This document shows, piece by piece, positions 34,873 through 44,003 of a stretch of 64,000 bases of DNA. The position numbers and the translations under genes were made by a program. Each line of letters opens with the position of its first letter. Within the stretch, counting starts at the first letter, position 1. Source of the DNA: Dechloromonas sp. (lineage in GTDB: Bacteria; Pseudomonadota; Gammaproteobacteria; Burkholderiales; Rhodocyclaceae). Below the pieces are notes generated by a model. The model searched no databases. It was not told where the DNA came from and saw nothing but the letters and a program-made list of their open reading frames with translations. Location: contig JAABQV010000002.1 of assembly GCA_011391255.1 (NCBI GenBank), forward strand, positions 62,001-126,000, written 5' to 3'.

Positions 34873-35985
34873 ATGAACACCTTGACCGACCAACTGCCCT
34901 CTCAAACACGCGCTGACCGCATAAGAGGCGCCCTGTGGGGTATGTTCATTGGCGATGCGTTGGCAATGCCAGTCCATTGGTACTACAACATCGCCGCACT
35001 GCAGCGCGACTTCGGCACCATCCGCGACTATCAGGCTCCCAAAGACCATCACCCAAGCTCGATCATGTCGCTGGCAAATACCGCCAAGGCCGGTCGCGGT
35101 TCGCAAGACGGGGATGTCGTCGGCGGCCTGATTCTCAAGGGTAAAAAACACCACTGGGGACCGGCCAATCGTCACTATCATCAAGGCATGCTGGCCGGGG
35201 AGAACACACTCAACCTGCGCTGCACGCGAGTATTGTTGCGCAGGCTGAGCGCTGGCGGCGCCTATGATCCGGCCAGTTTCCTGCGTGACTACGTTGACTT
35301 CATGACAGCGGAAAACAGCCACAACGACACCTATGCCGAGTCCTACCACCGCGACTTTTTTGCCAACTACGCACGTGGCCTTGCGCCTGAGCAGTGCGCC
35401 GGCGAGGAAGGTCACGACACCGCATCAATCGGCGGCCTGGTTAGTTTACCGCCGATAATTTTTGCAGCGCTCGGCCAAGGTGATGCTGCTACCGCAAGCG
35501 AAGCCGCCTTGAGGCAAATTCGTCTAACACACCGCTCGACCAAACTCGAACGTTATGCAACGGCATTTAGCGCGTTGTTAGCGACGCTAACCAGCGGCTT
35601 ATCTTCAGAAATTGCGCCGCGGTTCTGCGCCACGGCCGAGCGCTTGGGTTTTCCTGCGGGCGAAGTGCTGGCGAAAGTTGAGCGCAATCGCCAATCGGAT
35701 CTGGATGTCGTAGGCGGCATCCTGAGTTCAGCCTGCTACATCGATCAATCATTCCCGGCCGCACTCTATCTGGCGGCCCGCTATGCTAACGACTTTGAAG
35801 GGGCACTGGTTGCCAATACCAACCTTGGTGGCGATAACTGCCATCGCGGCGCCGTGCTGGGAGCAATGCTTGGCGCCGGGCTCGGACTGGCGGCGATCCC
35901 TCAGCGCTGGATTCAGGGGCTGGCTGCGCGGGCTGAACTAGAGGAAGAAATCGAGCGCTTCATCACCAGGCTTGGGCAAAACTGA
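34873..35985 (+). CDS. ADP-ribosylglycohydrolase family protein
   Basis: 370 residues of the ARH/DraG fold. RGALWGMFIGDALAMPVHW is the N-terminal signature, and NLGGDNCHRGAVLGAMLGA is the C-terminal metal-binding and Gly-rich motif. These enzymes remove ADP-ribose from proteins or nucleic acids, or hydrolyse related N-glycosides. The usual N-terminal Asp-Asp/Thr metal residues are less obvious here, so the exact substrate is open; no ADP-ribosyltransferase (such as draT) or nitrogenase gene is present. AGGAA precedes the ATG. It stands alone between the glucan synthase and the BLUF gene. Confidence 0.85.
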   Translation: MNTLTDQLPSQTRADRIRGALWGMFIGDALAMPVHWYYNIAALQRDFGTIRDYQAPKDHHPSSIMSLANTAKAGRGSQDGDVVGGLILKGKKHHWGPANRHYHQGMLAGENTLNLRCTRVLLRRLSAGGAYDPASFLRDYVDFMTAENSHNDTYAESYHRDFFANYARGLAPEQCAGEEGHDTASIGGLVSLPPIIFAALGQGDAATASEAALRQIRLTHRSTKLERYATAFSALLATLTSGLSSEIAPRFCATAERLGFPAGEVLAKVERNRQSDLDVVGGILSSACYIDQSFPAALYLAARYANDFEGALVANTNLGGDNCHRGAVLGAMLGAGLGLAAIPQRWIQGLAARAELEEEIERFITRLGQN

Positions 35986-36092
35986 GTTGCGACGCCACAA
36001 GCAGTTTGGAACAGAGTGCCGCCGAAAATACGGCAAATTTAAAAGCCCTTAATGAAAACTCTACCTTCACGCAGACTGAAAGGAAACAAGAT

Positions 36093-36530
36093 ATGTATCG
36101 CTTGATTTACAAGAGCCGCGCCGTCGAAGACATGGATTGGGAAATTGTTGAACAGATACTGCATCACAGCGAAGCAAACAACGCACTGGCCGGGATCACC
36201 GGTTTTTTGCTGGCGAGCAGGACGCATTTCCTTCAGGTCATCGAGGGGACCTTCGAAGAAATCAATGACACCTACTTGCGAATCGTCCGCGACACCCGCC
36301 ACGAGGAGATTCAGTTGCTCTCCTATGAGGTGATCGATGCGCGCCTTTTTGAATCCTGGGCGATGAAGGGCATCGGTGTCTTTGACAACAACTCAGCCTT
36401 GGCTCGCCAGTTGATAGAAAAATATGGCGAACAGGATGGCGGCGTTCGTTTCCCGCTTGAGGCCTGGTTGGCGCTATCGATGATCTACGATATACGGGCC
36501 ATCCAGGAACTACCGGAATGGAAGCGCTGA
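36093..36530 (+). CDS. BLUF-domain blue-light photoreceptor
   Basis: 145 residues. The first about 95 form a BLUF (FAD-binding) domain: MYRLIYKSRA with the key Tyr, NNALAGITGFLL with the flavin Asn, and THFLQVIEGTFEEI with the key Gln that switches hydrogen bonding on illumination. The C-terminal 45 residues are a helical cap (EAWLALSMIYDIRAI). No output domain is fused, so it must signal through a separate protein. The start at 36093 is fixed by AAGGAA upstream and by the domain boundary. The gene is free-standing; a DNA photolyase gene lies about 4 kb away. Confidence 0.92.
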   Translation: MYRLIYKSRAVEDMDWEIVEQILHHSEANNALAGITGFLLASRTHFLQVIEGTFEEINDTYLRIVRDTRHEEIQLLSYEVIDARLFESWAMKGIGVFDNNSALARQLIEKYGEQDGGVRFPLEAWLALSMIYDIRAIQELPEWKR

Positions 36531-36633
36531 TTTATTTTCATCAGGTAACGAAGAAACATCCGCAACCTGAGGCGCCACAAAGCTGCGGACTCGAGCACAC
36601 AGCATAAGTATTCCGTGAAAACAACTTTGAATT

Positions 36634-36700
36634 CGTCATTCCCGCGAAGGCGGGAATCCAGCAGCCAAAGACTGGATTCCGGGTCAAGCCCGGAATGACG
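36634..36700. repeat. Dispersed palindromic element between the BLUF gene and pyrC'
   Basis: The 67-bp element begins CGTCATTCC and ends GGAATGACG, with two internal hairpins (CCCGCGAAGGCGGG and CCGGGTCAAGCCCGG). It matches the well-known CGTCATTCCCGCGAAGGCGGGAATCC-type repeats common in proteobacterial intergenic regions. It could form a strong transcript hairpin for both converging genes. Confidence 0.8.
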
Positions 36701-36734
36701 GTTTTAAAGCATTATTTATAGTTGATCAGCGCTT

Positions 36735-37982
36735 TCAGACTGAATAAACGACGCGCCCGCCTACCAGCGTTTTTTGCACCTTGCCAGACATCATGTAACC
36801 CAGCCAGGGCGAGTTTTTGCCACGACTCCTGAGTGCCTCGGGCGTTAGTTGCCAGGTTGCTTCGGGGTCGAAAATACAGATATCTGCAATGCTGCCAACG
36901 GCCAGCTGCCCCCTTTCCGACCCCAGCACATCTGCCGGCGCCGAGGTAATGCGGGCGAGGGCTGCGGGCAATGAGAGCTTCAGCGATTCAGCCCATTTCA
37001 GCGTCAGCGGCAGCAATACTTCAAGCCCGGTGGCACCCGGCTTGGCTTCGCCGAAAGGGAGCAATTTGTCGTCGGCACCAACCGGCGTGTGGTCGGAGCA
37101 GATTGCCGCCAAACCGGAGGCGGCGGCAGTCGACAACGCTAGACGGTCATTTTGAGCACGCAGCGGCGGGTTGAAACGGGCGTGCGGATTGAAGAAGCCG
37201 ATGTCGTTTTCGGTCAGCAACAGGTGATGAACGCCGATATCAAAACTGATCGGCAGATCTTCTTCCATCGCTTGCTTGACCAGTGCGACACCAGCGGCGG
37301 ATGAAAGCCGGGTCAAATGGACGCGGCAACCGGAGTCGCGCACCAGTTGTACGATGGTAGCAATGGCGATGGTTTCGGCAGCAACCGGAATGCCGGCGAG
37401 GCCAAGGCGGCTGGAGACTTCGCCCTCGTGCGCGATGCCGTTGCGCGACAACCAGTAATCCTGCGGCTGCAGCCAGATCGCGAAACCGAAGGTGGCGGCA
37501 TACTCCATCGCGCGCAGCAGAGCTTCAGTATCAACCACTTGTTTGTTGGCTTGCGAGAAGGCAACGCAACCTGCTTTCTTGAGGCCGGCGAGTTCGGCCA
37601 GACGCTCACCCTTGAGGCCGAGGGTCAGTGCGCCGAGCGGCAGGACGCGCGCCTTGCCGATTTCGGTGCCGCGATGAACCAGACGGTCGGCTAGTTCCGG
37701 CTCGTCGAGCGGCGGATCGGCGTCGGGCGGCACCACCAGCGAGGTGACACCACCGGCGACGGCTGCCGCTAGCTCGGCTTCGATGCTGTTGAGGCGGGCG
37801 CCGAGGTCGATGAAGCCGGGGCAGACAACTTGCCCTTCTGCATCAATGGTTTGCTCGGCGATAAAGCCGGCGGGCGCTGCATCAAGCCCGGCGACCTTGC
37901 CATCGGCAACAAACAACGAAGTGTTGCGGTCAACGCCGTTTTTCGGGTCAATTAATCGGCCATTTTTGATTTCGATGTTCAT
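36735..37982 (-). CDS. pyrC': Catalytically inactive dihydroorotase-like subunit (PyrC')
   Basis: 415 residues with the fold and overall motifs of type I dihydroorotase, but the active site is gone. The metal-binding HxHxR after PGFID is replaced (CPGFIDLGARLNS). The substrate motif MPNTxP is VPPDADPP. The DHCED motif is LQPQDYW. HIQHVST has become HLTRLSS, and TDHAPH is SDHTPVG. This matches the known pyrC' genes of Pseudomonas-type operons, whose product does not make dihydroorotate but forms a stable complex with aspartate transcarbamoylase. It lies one base downstream of pyrB, as expected. A functional dihydroorotase must be encoded elsewhere. Confidence 0.9.
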   Translation of the reverse strand: MNIEIKNGRLIDPKNGVDRNTSLFVADGKVAGLDAAPAGFIAEQTIDAEGQVVCPGFIDLGARLNSIEAELAAAVAGGVTSLVVPPDADPPLDEPELADRLVHRGTEIGKARVLPLGALTLGLKGERLAELAGLKKAGCVAFSQANKQVVDTEALLRAMEYAATFGFAIWLQPQDYWLSRNGIAHEGEVSSRLGLAGIPVAAETIAIATIVQLVRDSGCRVHLTRLSSAAGVALVKQAMEEDLPISFDIGVHHLLLTENDIGFFNPHARFNPPLRAQNDRLALSTAAASGLAAICSDHTPVGADDKLLPFGEAKPGATGLEVLLPLTLKWAESLKLSLPAALARITSAPADVLGSERGQLAVGSIADICIFDPEATWQLTPEALRSRGKNSPWLGYMMSGKVQKTLVGGRVVYSV

Positions 37983-37983
37983 T

Positions 37984-38943
37984 TCAGTTCCCCGCCACGA
38001 TACTCATCACCGCCATGCGCACGGCGATACCGAAAGTCACCTGCGGCAAAATCACCGCCTGCGGCCCGTCAGCCACCGCCGAGTGAATTTCAACGCCGCG
38101 ATTCATCGGCCCCGGATGCATCACAATGGCGTCCGGCTTGGCGAGCGCCAGTTTCTCCGGCGTCAGGCCGTAATGGCGGAAATACTCGCCGGCCGAGGGC
38201 AGCAGCGCGCCGGTCATCCGTTCATTTTGCAGACGCAGCATGATGATCACGTCGACGTCCTTGAGGCCTTGCTCCATGTCGTGGAAGACATGCACGCCGA
38301 GCTTATCGAGGTGCTTGGGCAATAGCGTTTCCGGCCCGATGGCGCGGACTTCCGGCACGCCCAAAGTAGTCAGCGCGTGAATGTCGGAGCGGGCAACGCG
38401 TGAATGCAGAATGTCGCCAACTATCGCCACCCGCAGCTGGGTGAAATCCTTTTTATAGTGGCGGATGGTGTACATGTCGAGCAAACCCTGCGTCGGGTGG
38501 GCGTGGCGCCCGTCGCCGGCATTGACCACGTGGATGTCGTCGCGACCGACTTTGTGCAGGTGTTCGGCAATCAGGTAAGGCGCACCGCTCGAAGCATGGC
38601 GCACGACAAACAGGTTGGCGTGCATGGCGCACAGGTTGTCGATGGTATCGAGCAGGGTCTCGCCCTTGCTTGCCGACGACTTGTTGATGTCGAGATTGAT
38701 CACATCAGCCGACAGGCGCTTGGCGGCAATCTCGAAAGTGGTACGGGTGCGCGTCGAGTTCTCGAAGAACAGGTTGAAAACACTCTTGCCGCGCAGCAGC
38801 GGCACTTTTTTGACATCACGCGCCGAGACTTCCATGAACGACGCGGCGGTATCGAGAATTTGCGTCAGTATCCGTTGCGGCAGACCTTCAATCGACAGCA
38901 GGTGGGTCAGTTCGCCATCCTTGTTCAACTGCGGGTTATGCAT
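37984..38943 (-). CDS. pyrB: Aspartate carbamoyltransferase catalytic subunit
   Basis: About 319 residues. It condenses carbamoyl phosphate with aspartate to form carbamoyl aspartate, the first committed step of pyrimidine synthesis. The carbamoyl-phosphate loop [12 protein letters not shown], the lysine loop [12 protein letters not shown] and the aspartate-domain motif [11 protein letters not shown] are intact. The ATG at 38943 has GGAGG upstream and overlaps the pyrR stop. It is followed directly by the inactive pyrC', its likely structural partner; no pyrI is present. Confidence 0.95.
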   Translation of the reverse strand: MHNPQLNKDGELTHLLSIEGLPQRILTQILDTAASFMEVSARDVKKVPLLRGKSVFNLFFENSTRTRTTFEIAAKRLSADVINLDINKSSASKGETLLDTIDNLCAMHANLFVVRHASSGAPYLIAEHLHKVGRDDIHVVNAGDGRHAHPTQGLLDMYTIRHYKKDFTQLRVAIVGDILHSRVARSDIHALTTLGVPEVRAIGPETLLPKHLDKLGVHVFHDMEQGLKDVDVIIMLRLQNERMTGALLPSAGEYFRHYGLTPEKLALAKPDAIVMHPGPMNRGVEIHSAVADGPQAVILPQVTFGIAVRMAVMSIVAGN

Positions 38944-39445
38944 TTTCCAGCCTCCAGGCGAGTTGACCGTCCTCATTCCGGATTAGCACCAGATTCTGGC
39001 CATCACTCAAATCGATATCCCAGACACAATACGCAGCACCAATCGGCAGCTCACGTCCGCCACGATCAGCCAGCACCGCCATGCTGACCGAGGCCGGGCG
39101 ACCATAGTCGAACAGCTCGTTCAAGGCGGCACGTGTCGTCCTGCCGGTGTAGAGCACGTCATCGACGAGGATCAGGTGGCGGCCCTCGACATCGAAAGGA
39201 ATCACCGTTGGTTTAACCTGCGGGTGCAGGCCTTTTTCAGCGAAATCGTCGCGGTAGAAGGAGACATCGATCAGGCCGATATCTTCCGGCAAGCCGAGCA
39301 ATTCCTTGAGGCGCTCGGCAATCCAGGCGCCGCCGCTATAAATACCGATCAGGGCGGGATTACGATGAAGGTGCGGGCGGATCAGGTCGGCCAGTTGGCG
39401 ACACTGCGCCTCGGCATCGGGCATAGGATTAGCTAGAGGTGACAT
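38936..39445 (-). CDS. pyrR: PyrR, pyrimidine regulator/uracil phosphoribosyltransferase
   Basis: About 169 residues with the phosphoribosyltransferase PRPP loop [18 protein letters not shown] and the PyrR-specific [13 protein letters not shown] and [10 protein letters not shown]. In Gram-positive bacteria PyrR controls attenuation of pyr mRNA by binding RNA; in proteobacteria of this operon type it is thought to regulate the pyr genes and may have uracil phosphoribosyltransferase activity. The start could be 39445 or 39424 (MPDAEAQ); neither has a clear ribosome-binding site. The gene overlaps or nearly touches ruvX and overlaps pyrB, so coupling is likely. Confidence 0.92.
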   Translation of the reverse strand: MSPLANPMPDAEAQCRQLADLIRPHLHRNPALIGIYSGGAWIAERLKELLGLPEDIGLIDVSFYRDDFAEKGLHPQVKPTVIPFDVEGRHLILVDDVLYTGRTTRAALNELFDYGRPASVSMAVLADRGGRELPIGAAYCVWDIDLSDGQNLVLIRNEDGQLAWRLENA

Positions 39446-39863
39446 GCTGCGGGCTTTCGAACCAGGTTTGAAGGATGAGTTGGGCCGCGATCGCATCGAG
39501 CAGCGGCTTGGCGGATTTGCTGTTACGCCCGGTTTCACGCAGATGCGCTTCGGCATCAACTGATGTCAGGCGTTCGTCGGCAAAAGCGACGGGGAGATTG
39601 AAGCGGCGTTGCAGGCGTTCGGCAAATTTCGTTGCCAGGCGGGTCATCTGGTGCGGTGTGCCGTCGGCGTGCGCCGGCAAACCGACGACCAGTTGCACCG
39701 GCTGCCATTCGGCAATCAGTTTGCCAATCGCCGCAAAGCGCTCGTCGTTCGACTCAGCCCGGATCACCGCCAGCGGGTGAGCACTCGCCAACAAGGTTTC
39801 GCCGGTGGCGACGCCGATCCGCTTTTCACCAAAATCGAAGGCGAGGACCGTGCCCTCAGGCAT
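39429..39863 (-). CDS. ruvX: Putative pre-16S rRNA nuclease YqgF/RuvX
   Basis: About 144 residues with the RNase H-like fold: [15 protein letters not shown] with the first catalytic Asp, [13 protein letters not shown], and [15 protein letters not shown] with the catalytic acidic residues. YqgF is required for maturation of 16S rRNA 5' ends and was earlier annotated as a Holliday junction resolvase. The start at 39863 fits the family N-terminus and overlaps the upstream yqgE gene by 8 bases. Confidence 0.93.
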   Translation of the reverse strand: MPEGTVLAFDFGEKRIGVATGETLLASAHPLAVIRAESNDERFAAIGKLIAEWQPVQLVVGLPAHADGTPHQMTRLATKFAERLQRRFNLPVAFADERLTSVDAEAHLRETGRNSKSAKPLLDAIAAQLILQTWFESPQHVTSS

Positions 39864-40416
39864 GCCCGGCAACGTCTGATAGTTGGGCGAAGCTGATGCC
39901 GAGTTTTTGCATGGCGGCCGGCAGGCGTTCTTCGGGTGGCAGGTCAAAAAGGATGCTGGCCTTGGCCGGTACGGTCAACCAGGAATTTTGTGCCAATTCG
40001 TTCTCCAGTTGCCCGGCTTCCCAACCGGAATAGCCGAGGGTAACGAGAATTTCTGCCGGCAAACCTTCGCTGCCGACCGAGGCCAGAACGTCGCGCGAAC
40101 TGGTCAGGCCGACTTCGCTATTGACCGCCAGCGTTGATTGCCACAAGCCAATCGGGCGATGCAGCACAAAGCCACGATCAAGTTGTACCGGGCCGCCAAA
40201 ATAAACCGGCAAGTTGGATAGAGATTCGGCTTCCAGCTTGATGTCGATCTTGTCGAACAAGCCGGCGAGATTCATGTCGATTGGCCGATTGACGATGATA
40301 CCCAGCGCCCCGTTTTCGTTGTGCTCACAGATATAAACGAGGGCATGGGCGAAATAGGGGTCTTCCAGCGCCGGCATGGCGATGAGGAAGTTATCGGTCA
40401 GATTTACATTATCCAT
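39856..40416 (-). CDS. yqgE: YqgE/AlgH family protein
   Basis: About 186 residues, the family length. [17 protein letters not shown] at the start, [33 protein letters not shown] and [17 protein letters not shown] are hallmark segments. The function is unresolved; in Pseudomonas the gene was linked to alginate regulation (AlgH). It is the first gene of yqgE-ruvX-pyrR-pyrB-pyrC', an order known from Pseudomonas aeruginosa. It is divergent from phrB with only 38 bases between start codons. Confidence 0.92.
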   Translation of the reverse strand: MDNVNLTDNFLIAMPALEDPYFAHALVYICEHNENGALGIIVNRPIDMNLAGLFDKIDIKLEAESLSNLPVYFGGPVQLDRGFVLHRPIGLWQSTLAVNSEVGLTSSRDVLASVGSEGLPAEILVTLGYSGWEAGQLENELAQNSWLTVPAKASILFDLPPEERLPAAMQKLGISFAQLSDVAGHA

Positions 40417-40454
40417 GACTGGAATTTTAATCGCCGTCAGGGTACAAACCAACC

Positions 40455-41870
40455 ATGAATATTGAAAAAGCCCTTGTCTGGTTTCGCCGCGATTTGCGTG
40501 ACACCGACCATGCCGCGCTAAGCGCGGCCCTTGCCGAGGCGCAGCAGGTTTATTGCGCCTTTGTTTTCGACACAAAAATTCTTGATGCCTTGCCGTCAAA
40601 GCGGGATCGTCGCGTGCATTTCATCCGCGAATCGCTGGTCGAGCTGGATGCCGCGCTGCGCGCCAAAGGGGGCGGGCTGATTGTTCGCCATGGCTGGGCT
40701 GAAGATGAAATCCCCAAACTGGCGCGCGAACTTGGCGTTGCCGCCGTGTTCTCCAACCGCGACTACGAGCCGGCGGCCAAGCTGCGCGACAAAGCCGTTG
40801 GCGAAACTTTAGGCGCGGCCGGCATCGCTTTCCACAGCTTTAAGGATCAGGTGATTTTCGAGCACGACGAAGTTCTGACCCAGGCCGGCAAGCCCTTTTC
40901 GGTGTTCACGCCCTATAAAAATGCCTGGTTAAAGCAGTTGACCGCAGCAGACAGCGCCGCGCACCATGGCGCCGGCGTTTTTGCCGGCGCCGAAGGAGCC
41001 GGCGTGCCCAGTCTGGCGGAAATAGGTTTTGAAGAGACCGACTTGCGCGAAGTCGGGATTCAAGCCGGCATGTCCGGCGCCCGAGCCTTGTGGGAAGAAT
41101 TCAGCGACGGGCGCATCAAGCGTTACGGGGCGCTGCGCGACTTTCCAGCGGTCAAGGGGGTTTCCTATCTCTCCGTCCATTTGCGCTTCGGCACCCTGGC
41201 GATCCGCGAACTGGTCCGTGCGGCGCGCGAAGCTGAAGCCGACGTCTGGCTCAGCGAGCTGATCTGGCGCGATTTCTATTTCATGATCCTTGATCACTTC
41301 CCGCAAGTTGGTAAGGGTCAGGCCTTCAAGCCGGATTACGACGCCATTCAATGGGCCGACTGGCCGGAGGGCTTCACCGCTTGGTGCGAGGGGCGCACCG
41401 GCTATCCGCTGGTCGATGCGGCAATGCGCCAACTCAATCACTGCGGCTGGATGCACAACCGCCTGCGCATGGTCGTCGCCTCCTTTTTAACCAAGGATCT
41501 CGGCATCGACTGGCGCCTCGGTGAACGGTATTTCGCCGAGCAACTCAACGATTTCGATCTCTCGGCCAACAACGGCGGCTGGCAATGGGCCTCGTCGAGC
41601 GGCTGCGATGCGCAACCCTATTTCCGGATTTTCAACCCGATCACCCAGTCGGAACGATTTGATGCCGAGGGTAAATTTATCCGCCGCTACGTGCCGGAAC
41701 TGGCCAAAGTGGCCAACAAATACATCCATGCGCCCTGGCAAATGGGGCGGGTTGAGCAGGAAGCGCTTGGCGTCGTTATCGGCCGCGATTACCCGCCGCC
41801 CATCGTCGATCACGCCGTCGCCCGAGAGCAAACTCTGGCGCGTTACGCGGTGGTCAAAAAGGCGGTTTAA
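40455..41870 (+). CDS. phrB: Deoxyribodipyrimidine photolyase (CPD photolyase)
   Basis: 471 residues of class I photolyase. The N-terminal antenna-binding domain starts [13 protein letters not shown]. The C-terminal FAD domain has [69 protein letters not shown] and [18 protein letters not shown]. It repairs UV-induced pyrimidine dimers using blue or near-UV light. No cryptochrome-specific features are seen. The gene converges with the glycerate kinase gene, overlapping by 4 bases. Confidence 0.95.
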   Translation: MNIEKALVWFRRDLRDTDHAALSAALAEAQQVYCAFVFDTKILDALPSKRDRRVHFIRESLVELDAALRAKGGGLIVRHGWAEDEIPKLARELGVAAVFSNRDYEPAAKLRDKAVGETLGAAGIAFHSFKDQVIFEHDEVLTQAGKPFSVFTPYKNAWLKQLTAADSAAHHGAGVFAGAEGAGVPSLAEIGFEETDLREVGIQAGMSGARALWEEFSDGRIKRYGALRDFPAVKGVSYLSVHLRFGTLAIRELVRAAREAEADVWLSELIWRDFYFMILDHFPQVGKGQAFKPDYDAIQWADWPEGFTAWCEGRTGYPLVDAAMRQLNHCGWMHNRLRMVVASFLTKDLGIDWRLGERYFAEQLNDFDLSANNGGWQWASSSGCDAQPYFRIFNPITQSERFDAEGKFIRRYVPELAKVANKYIHAPWQMGRVEQEALGVVIGRDYPPPIVDHAVAREQTLARYAVVKKAV

Positions 41871-43138
41871 GCCTCGCCAGTGATCAGAATGGCGCGAAAA
41901 TCATTGACGTTGGTCAGCGTCGGCCCGGTGATCAGCGAGTCGTTCAGCGCCTGAAAAAAGCTGTGCGCATCGTTGTTGTCGAGCGCCTCGCGCGGATTGA
42001 TGCCGAGCGCCCAGGCGCGTTCCAGCGTATCCGGACGGAGCAGCGCGCCGGCAATTTCCTCAACGCCATCGACACCATCGGTGTCGCCGGCCAACGCGTA
42101 GATGCCAGGATGGCCATTCAGGGTGCTGGCCAGCGACAGGAGGAACTCAACATTGCGCCCGCCGCGCCCATCGCCACGCAGTGTAACCGTCGTTTCGCCA
42201 CCTGAAAGCAGCACGCAGGGCGGCGTGAACGGTTGCCCGCGCTTGGCTACCTGCAAAGCAATCGCGCCAAGTGCTTTGCCGAGGTCACGCGCCTCGCCTT
42301 CAAGCGCGTCACCGAGGATGTGTGCGGTCAACCCGGAATTTCGGGCAATTTTCGCGGCGCTTTCAAGGGCCATTTGCGGGGTGGCGATGATTTTGGTGAC
42401 ACATTTATTCAAGCGCGGATCGTCGGGCTTGATTGACTCACCCGCGCCTGACTCAAGCACATGGCGCACGGCCGGCGGCAAATCAATCTGGTAACGCCGG
42501 ATAATCGCAAGCGCATCGGCACAACTCGTCCGGTCGCCCACCGTCGGGCCGGAAGCGATATCAGCGGGGTCATCACCGGGCACATCGGAAATCAGCAGGG
42601 TCAGCACTTTTGCCGGATGGCAGGCAGCGGCCAGACGCCCACCCTTGATTGCCGAAAGATGACGGCGCACACAATTGATTTCGCTGATACTGGTGCCGCA
42701 GCGCAACAGCGCGCGACTCACCGCCTGCTTGTCGGCCAGCGTGATGCCGGCCAGCGGCAAGGGCAGCAAGGCCGAACCGCCGCCGGAGATCAGGCACAAG
42801 ACAAGATCGTCCGGCCTCAGCCCGGCGACCAGTTTCATCATCCGCCGCGCTGCCGCTTCACCGGCCGCATCGGGCACTGGATGCGCCGCCTCGACAATTT
42901 CAATACGCTGGCACGGTACCGCATAGCCGTAGCGGGTGACGACCAGCCCGCCCAAGTCACCGGGCCAATTGGCCTCAACCACCCGCGCCATCTCGGCCGA
43001 GGCCTTGCCGGCGCCGATGACGATCAGGCGACCCGCCGGCGGTGGCGGCAAATGTTGGGGGATGCACCCGGATGGCTGGGCGGCTGTGATGGCCGCACGA
43101 AACATATCGCGCAACAGGTCGCCGGGATCACCTTGCAT
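41867..43138 (-). CDS. ttuD: Glycerate 2-kinase (TtuD/GckA, MOFRL family)
   Basis: About 423 residues. It phosphorylates D-glycerate to 2-phosphoglycerate; older annotations call it hydroxypyruvate reductase. N-terminal RLIVIGAGKASAEMA and LISGGGSALLPLP are the glycerate kinase motifs, and the C-terminal MOFRL segment has VLLSGGETTVTLRGDGRGGRN and ALAGDTDGVDG. The start at 43138 is one base from the preceding gene's stop and gives the shortest sensible leader. It is the last gene of an operon that would convert glyoxylate-derived C3 compounds to 2-phosphoglycerate. Confidence 0.92.
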   Translation of the reverse strand: MQGDPGDLLRDMFRAAITAAQPSGCIPQHLPPPPAGRLIVIGAGKASAEMARVVEANWPGDLGGLVVTRYGYAVPCQRIEIVEAAHPVPDAAGEAAARRMMKLVAGLRPDDLVLCLISGGGSALLPLPLAGITLADKQAVSRALLRCGTSISEINCVRRHLSAIKGGRLAAACHPAKVLTLLISDVPGDDPADIASGPTVGDRTSCADALAIIRRYQIDLPPAVRHVLESGAGESIKPDDPRLNKCVTKIIATPQMALESAAKIARNSGLTAHILGDALEGEARDLGKALGAIALQVAKRGQPFTPPCVLLSGGETTVTLRGDGRGGRNVEFLLSLASTLNGHPGIYALAGDTDGVDGVEEIAGALLRPDTLERAWALGINPREALDNNDAHSFFQALNDSLITGPTLTNVNDFRAILITGEA

Positions 43139-43139
43139 G

Positions 43140-44003
43140 TCAGTGGCGCGCAGCCTGCTCAAGAACGCTGAGCAAACGCGAGGTGTCTTGCGTGCCGAAA
43201 CCCGCGGCCATCAGCACATCCAGTTGCTGCATGACGGTGCCGGCTATCGGCAGTGGAATCGCACCGCGCGTGGCCGCCGCCATGAGCGTGACAAAATCCT
43301 TGTGATGCAGGCGAGCCTCGACACCCGCAGCAAAATCAGCGCGCGCCATCTTGCCGCCGAAGAAATCCAGCACCCGCGAGTTCGCCGAGCCGCCGAGCAT
43401 GGCTGCCTGCACTTTGGCGAAATCAACACCGGCTGCCTTCGCCAGATGCGCCGCCTCGGCGCAGGCCTGAATGGCAGCGACCATGACCATCTGATTACAC
43501 GCCTTGGCGACCTGCCCGGCACCTGATTCACCCACCCGCACCACGGTTTTACCGAGACAGGCAAAAAGCGGAGCGAGACGCTCGGCAAGCGCTGCCTTGC
43601 CACCCCACATGATCGCCAGCGTCGCCGCCCGCGCACCGGCCGTACCGCCGGAAACTGGTGCGTCGACAAAATCAACGCCATGCTCCGCATGACGTTCCCC
43701 AATCAGCCTCGCCAGTGCCGGCGAAATAGTCGAAAAATCAATATGAACACTGTCCGCCGCCAATCCTTCGCGCAATTGATCGGCGAGAGCGGCAACGTCG
43801 GCATCGCCGGTCACATTGGTGCAAACGACTTCGCATTGCGCAGCCAGCGCTGTCGGGCTCTCCGACCAATTCGCTCCGAGCGCCAGCAGTGGCTGCGCAG
43901 ATTCCAGACGACGGCTCCAAACCGTCAAGCAGTGCCCTGCAACCAGCAAATGCTCAACCATCGGGCGCCCCATGCCGCCGATACCGATGAAGCCGATTTT
44001 CAT
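43140..44003 (-). CDS. Tartronate semialdehyde reductase-like dehydrogenase (copy 1)
   Basis: 287 residues of the beta-hydroxyacid dehydrogenase family. The N-terminal Rossmann motif is IGFIGIGGMGRPMVEHL, the substrate loop VDAPVSGGTAGAR, and the catalytic lysine is in GAGQVAKACNQMVM. Likely reaction: 2-hydroxy-3-oxopropanoate (tartronate semialdehyde) to D-glycerate with NAD(P)H. It overlaps the second paralogue by 4 bases (ATGA). Other 3-hydroxyacid substrates cannot be excluded. Confidence 0.88.
   Translation of the reverse strand: MKIGFIGIGGMGRPMVEHLLVAGHCLTVWSRRLESAQPLLALGANWSESPTALAAQCEVVCTNVTGDADVAALADQLREGLAADSVHIDFSTISPALARLIGERHAEHGVDFVDAPVSGGTAGARAATLAIMWGGKAALAERLAPLFACLGKTVVRVGESGAGQVAKACNQMVMVAAIQACAEAAHLAKAAGVDFAKVQAAMLGGSANSRVLDFFGGKMARADFAAGVEARLHHKDFVTLMAAATRGAIPLPIAGTVMQQLDVLMAAGFGTQDTSRLLSVLEQAARH

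Noticed and set aside
36531-36734. An insertion sequence or transposon relic next to pyrC'
   Set aside because: The palindromic unit is the dispersed intergenic repeat type; no transposase frame or target duplications are seen.
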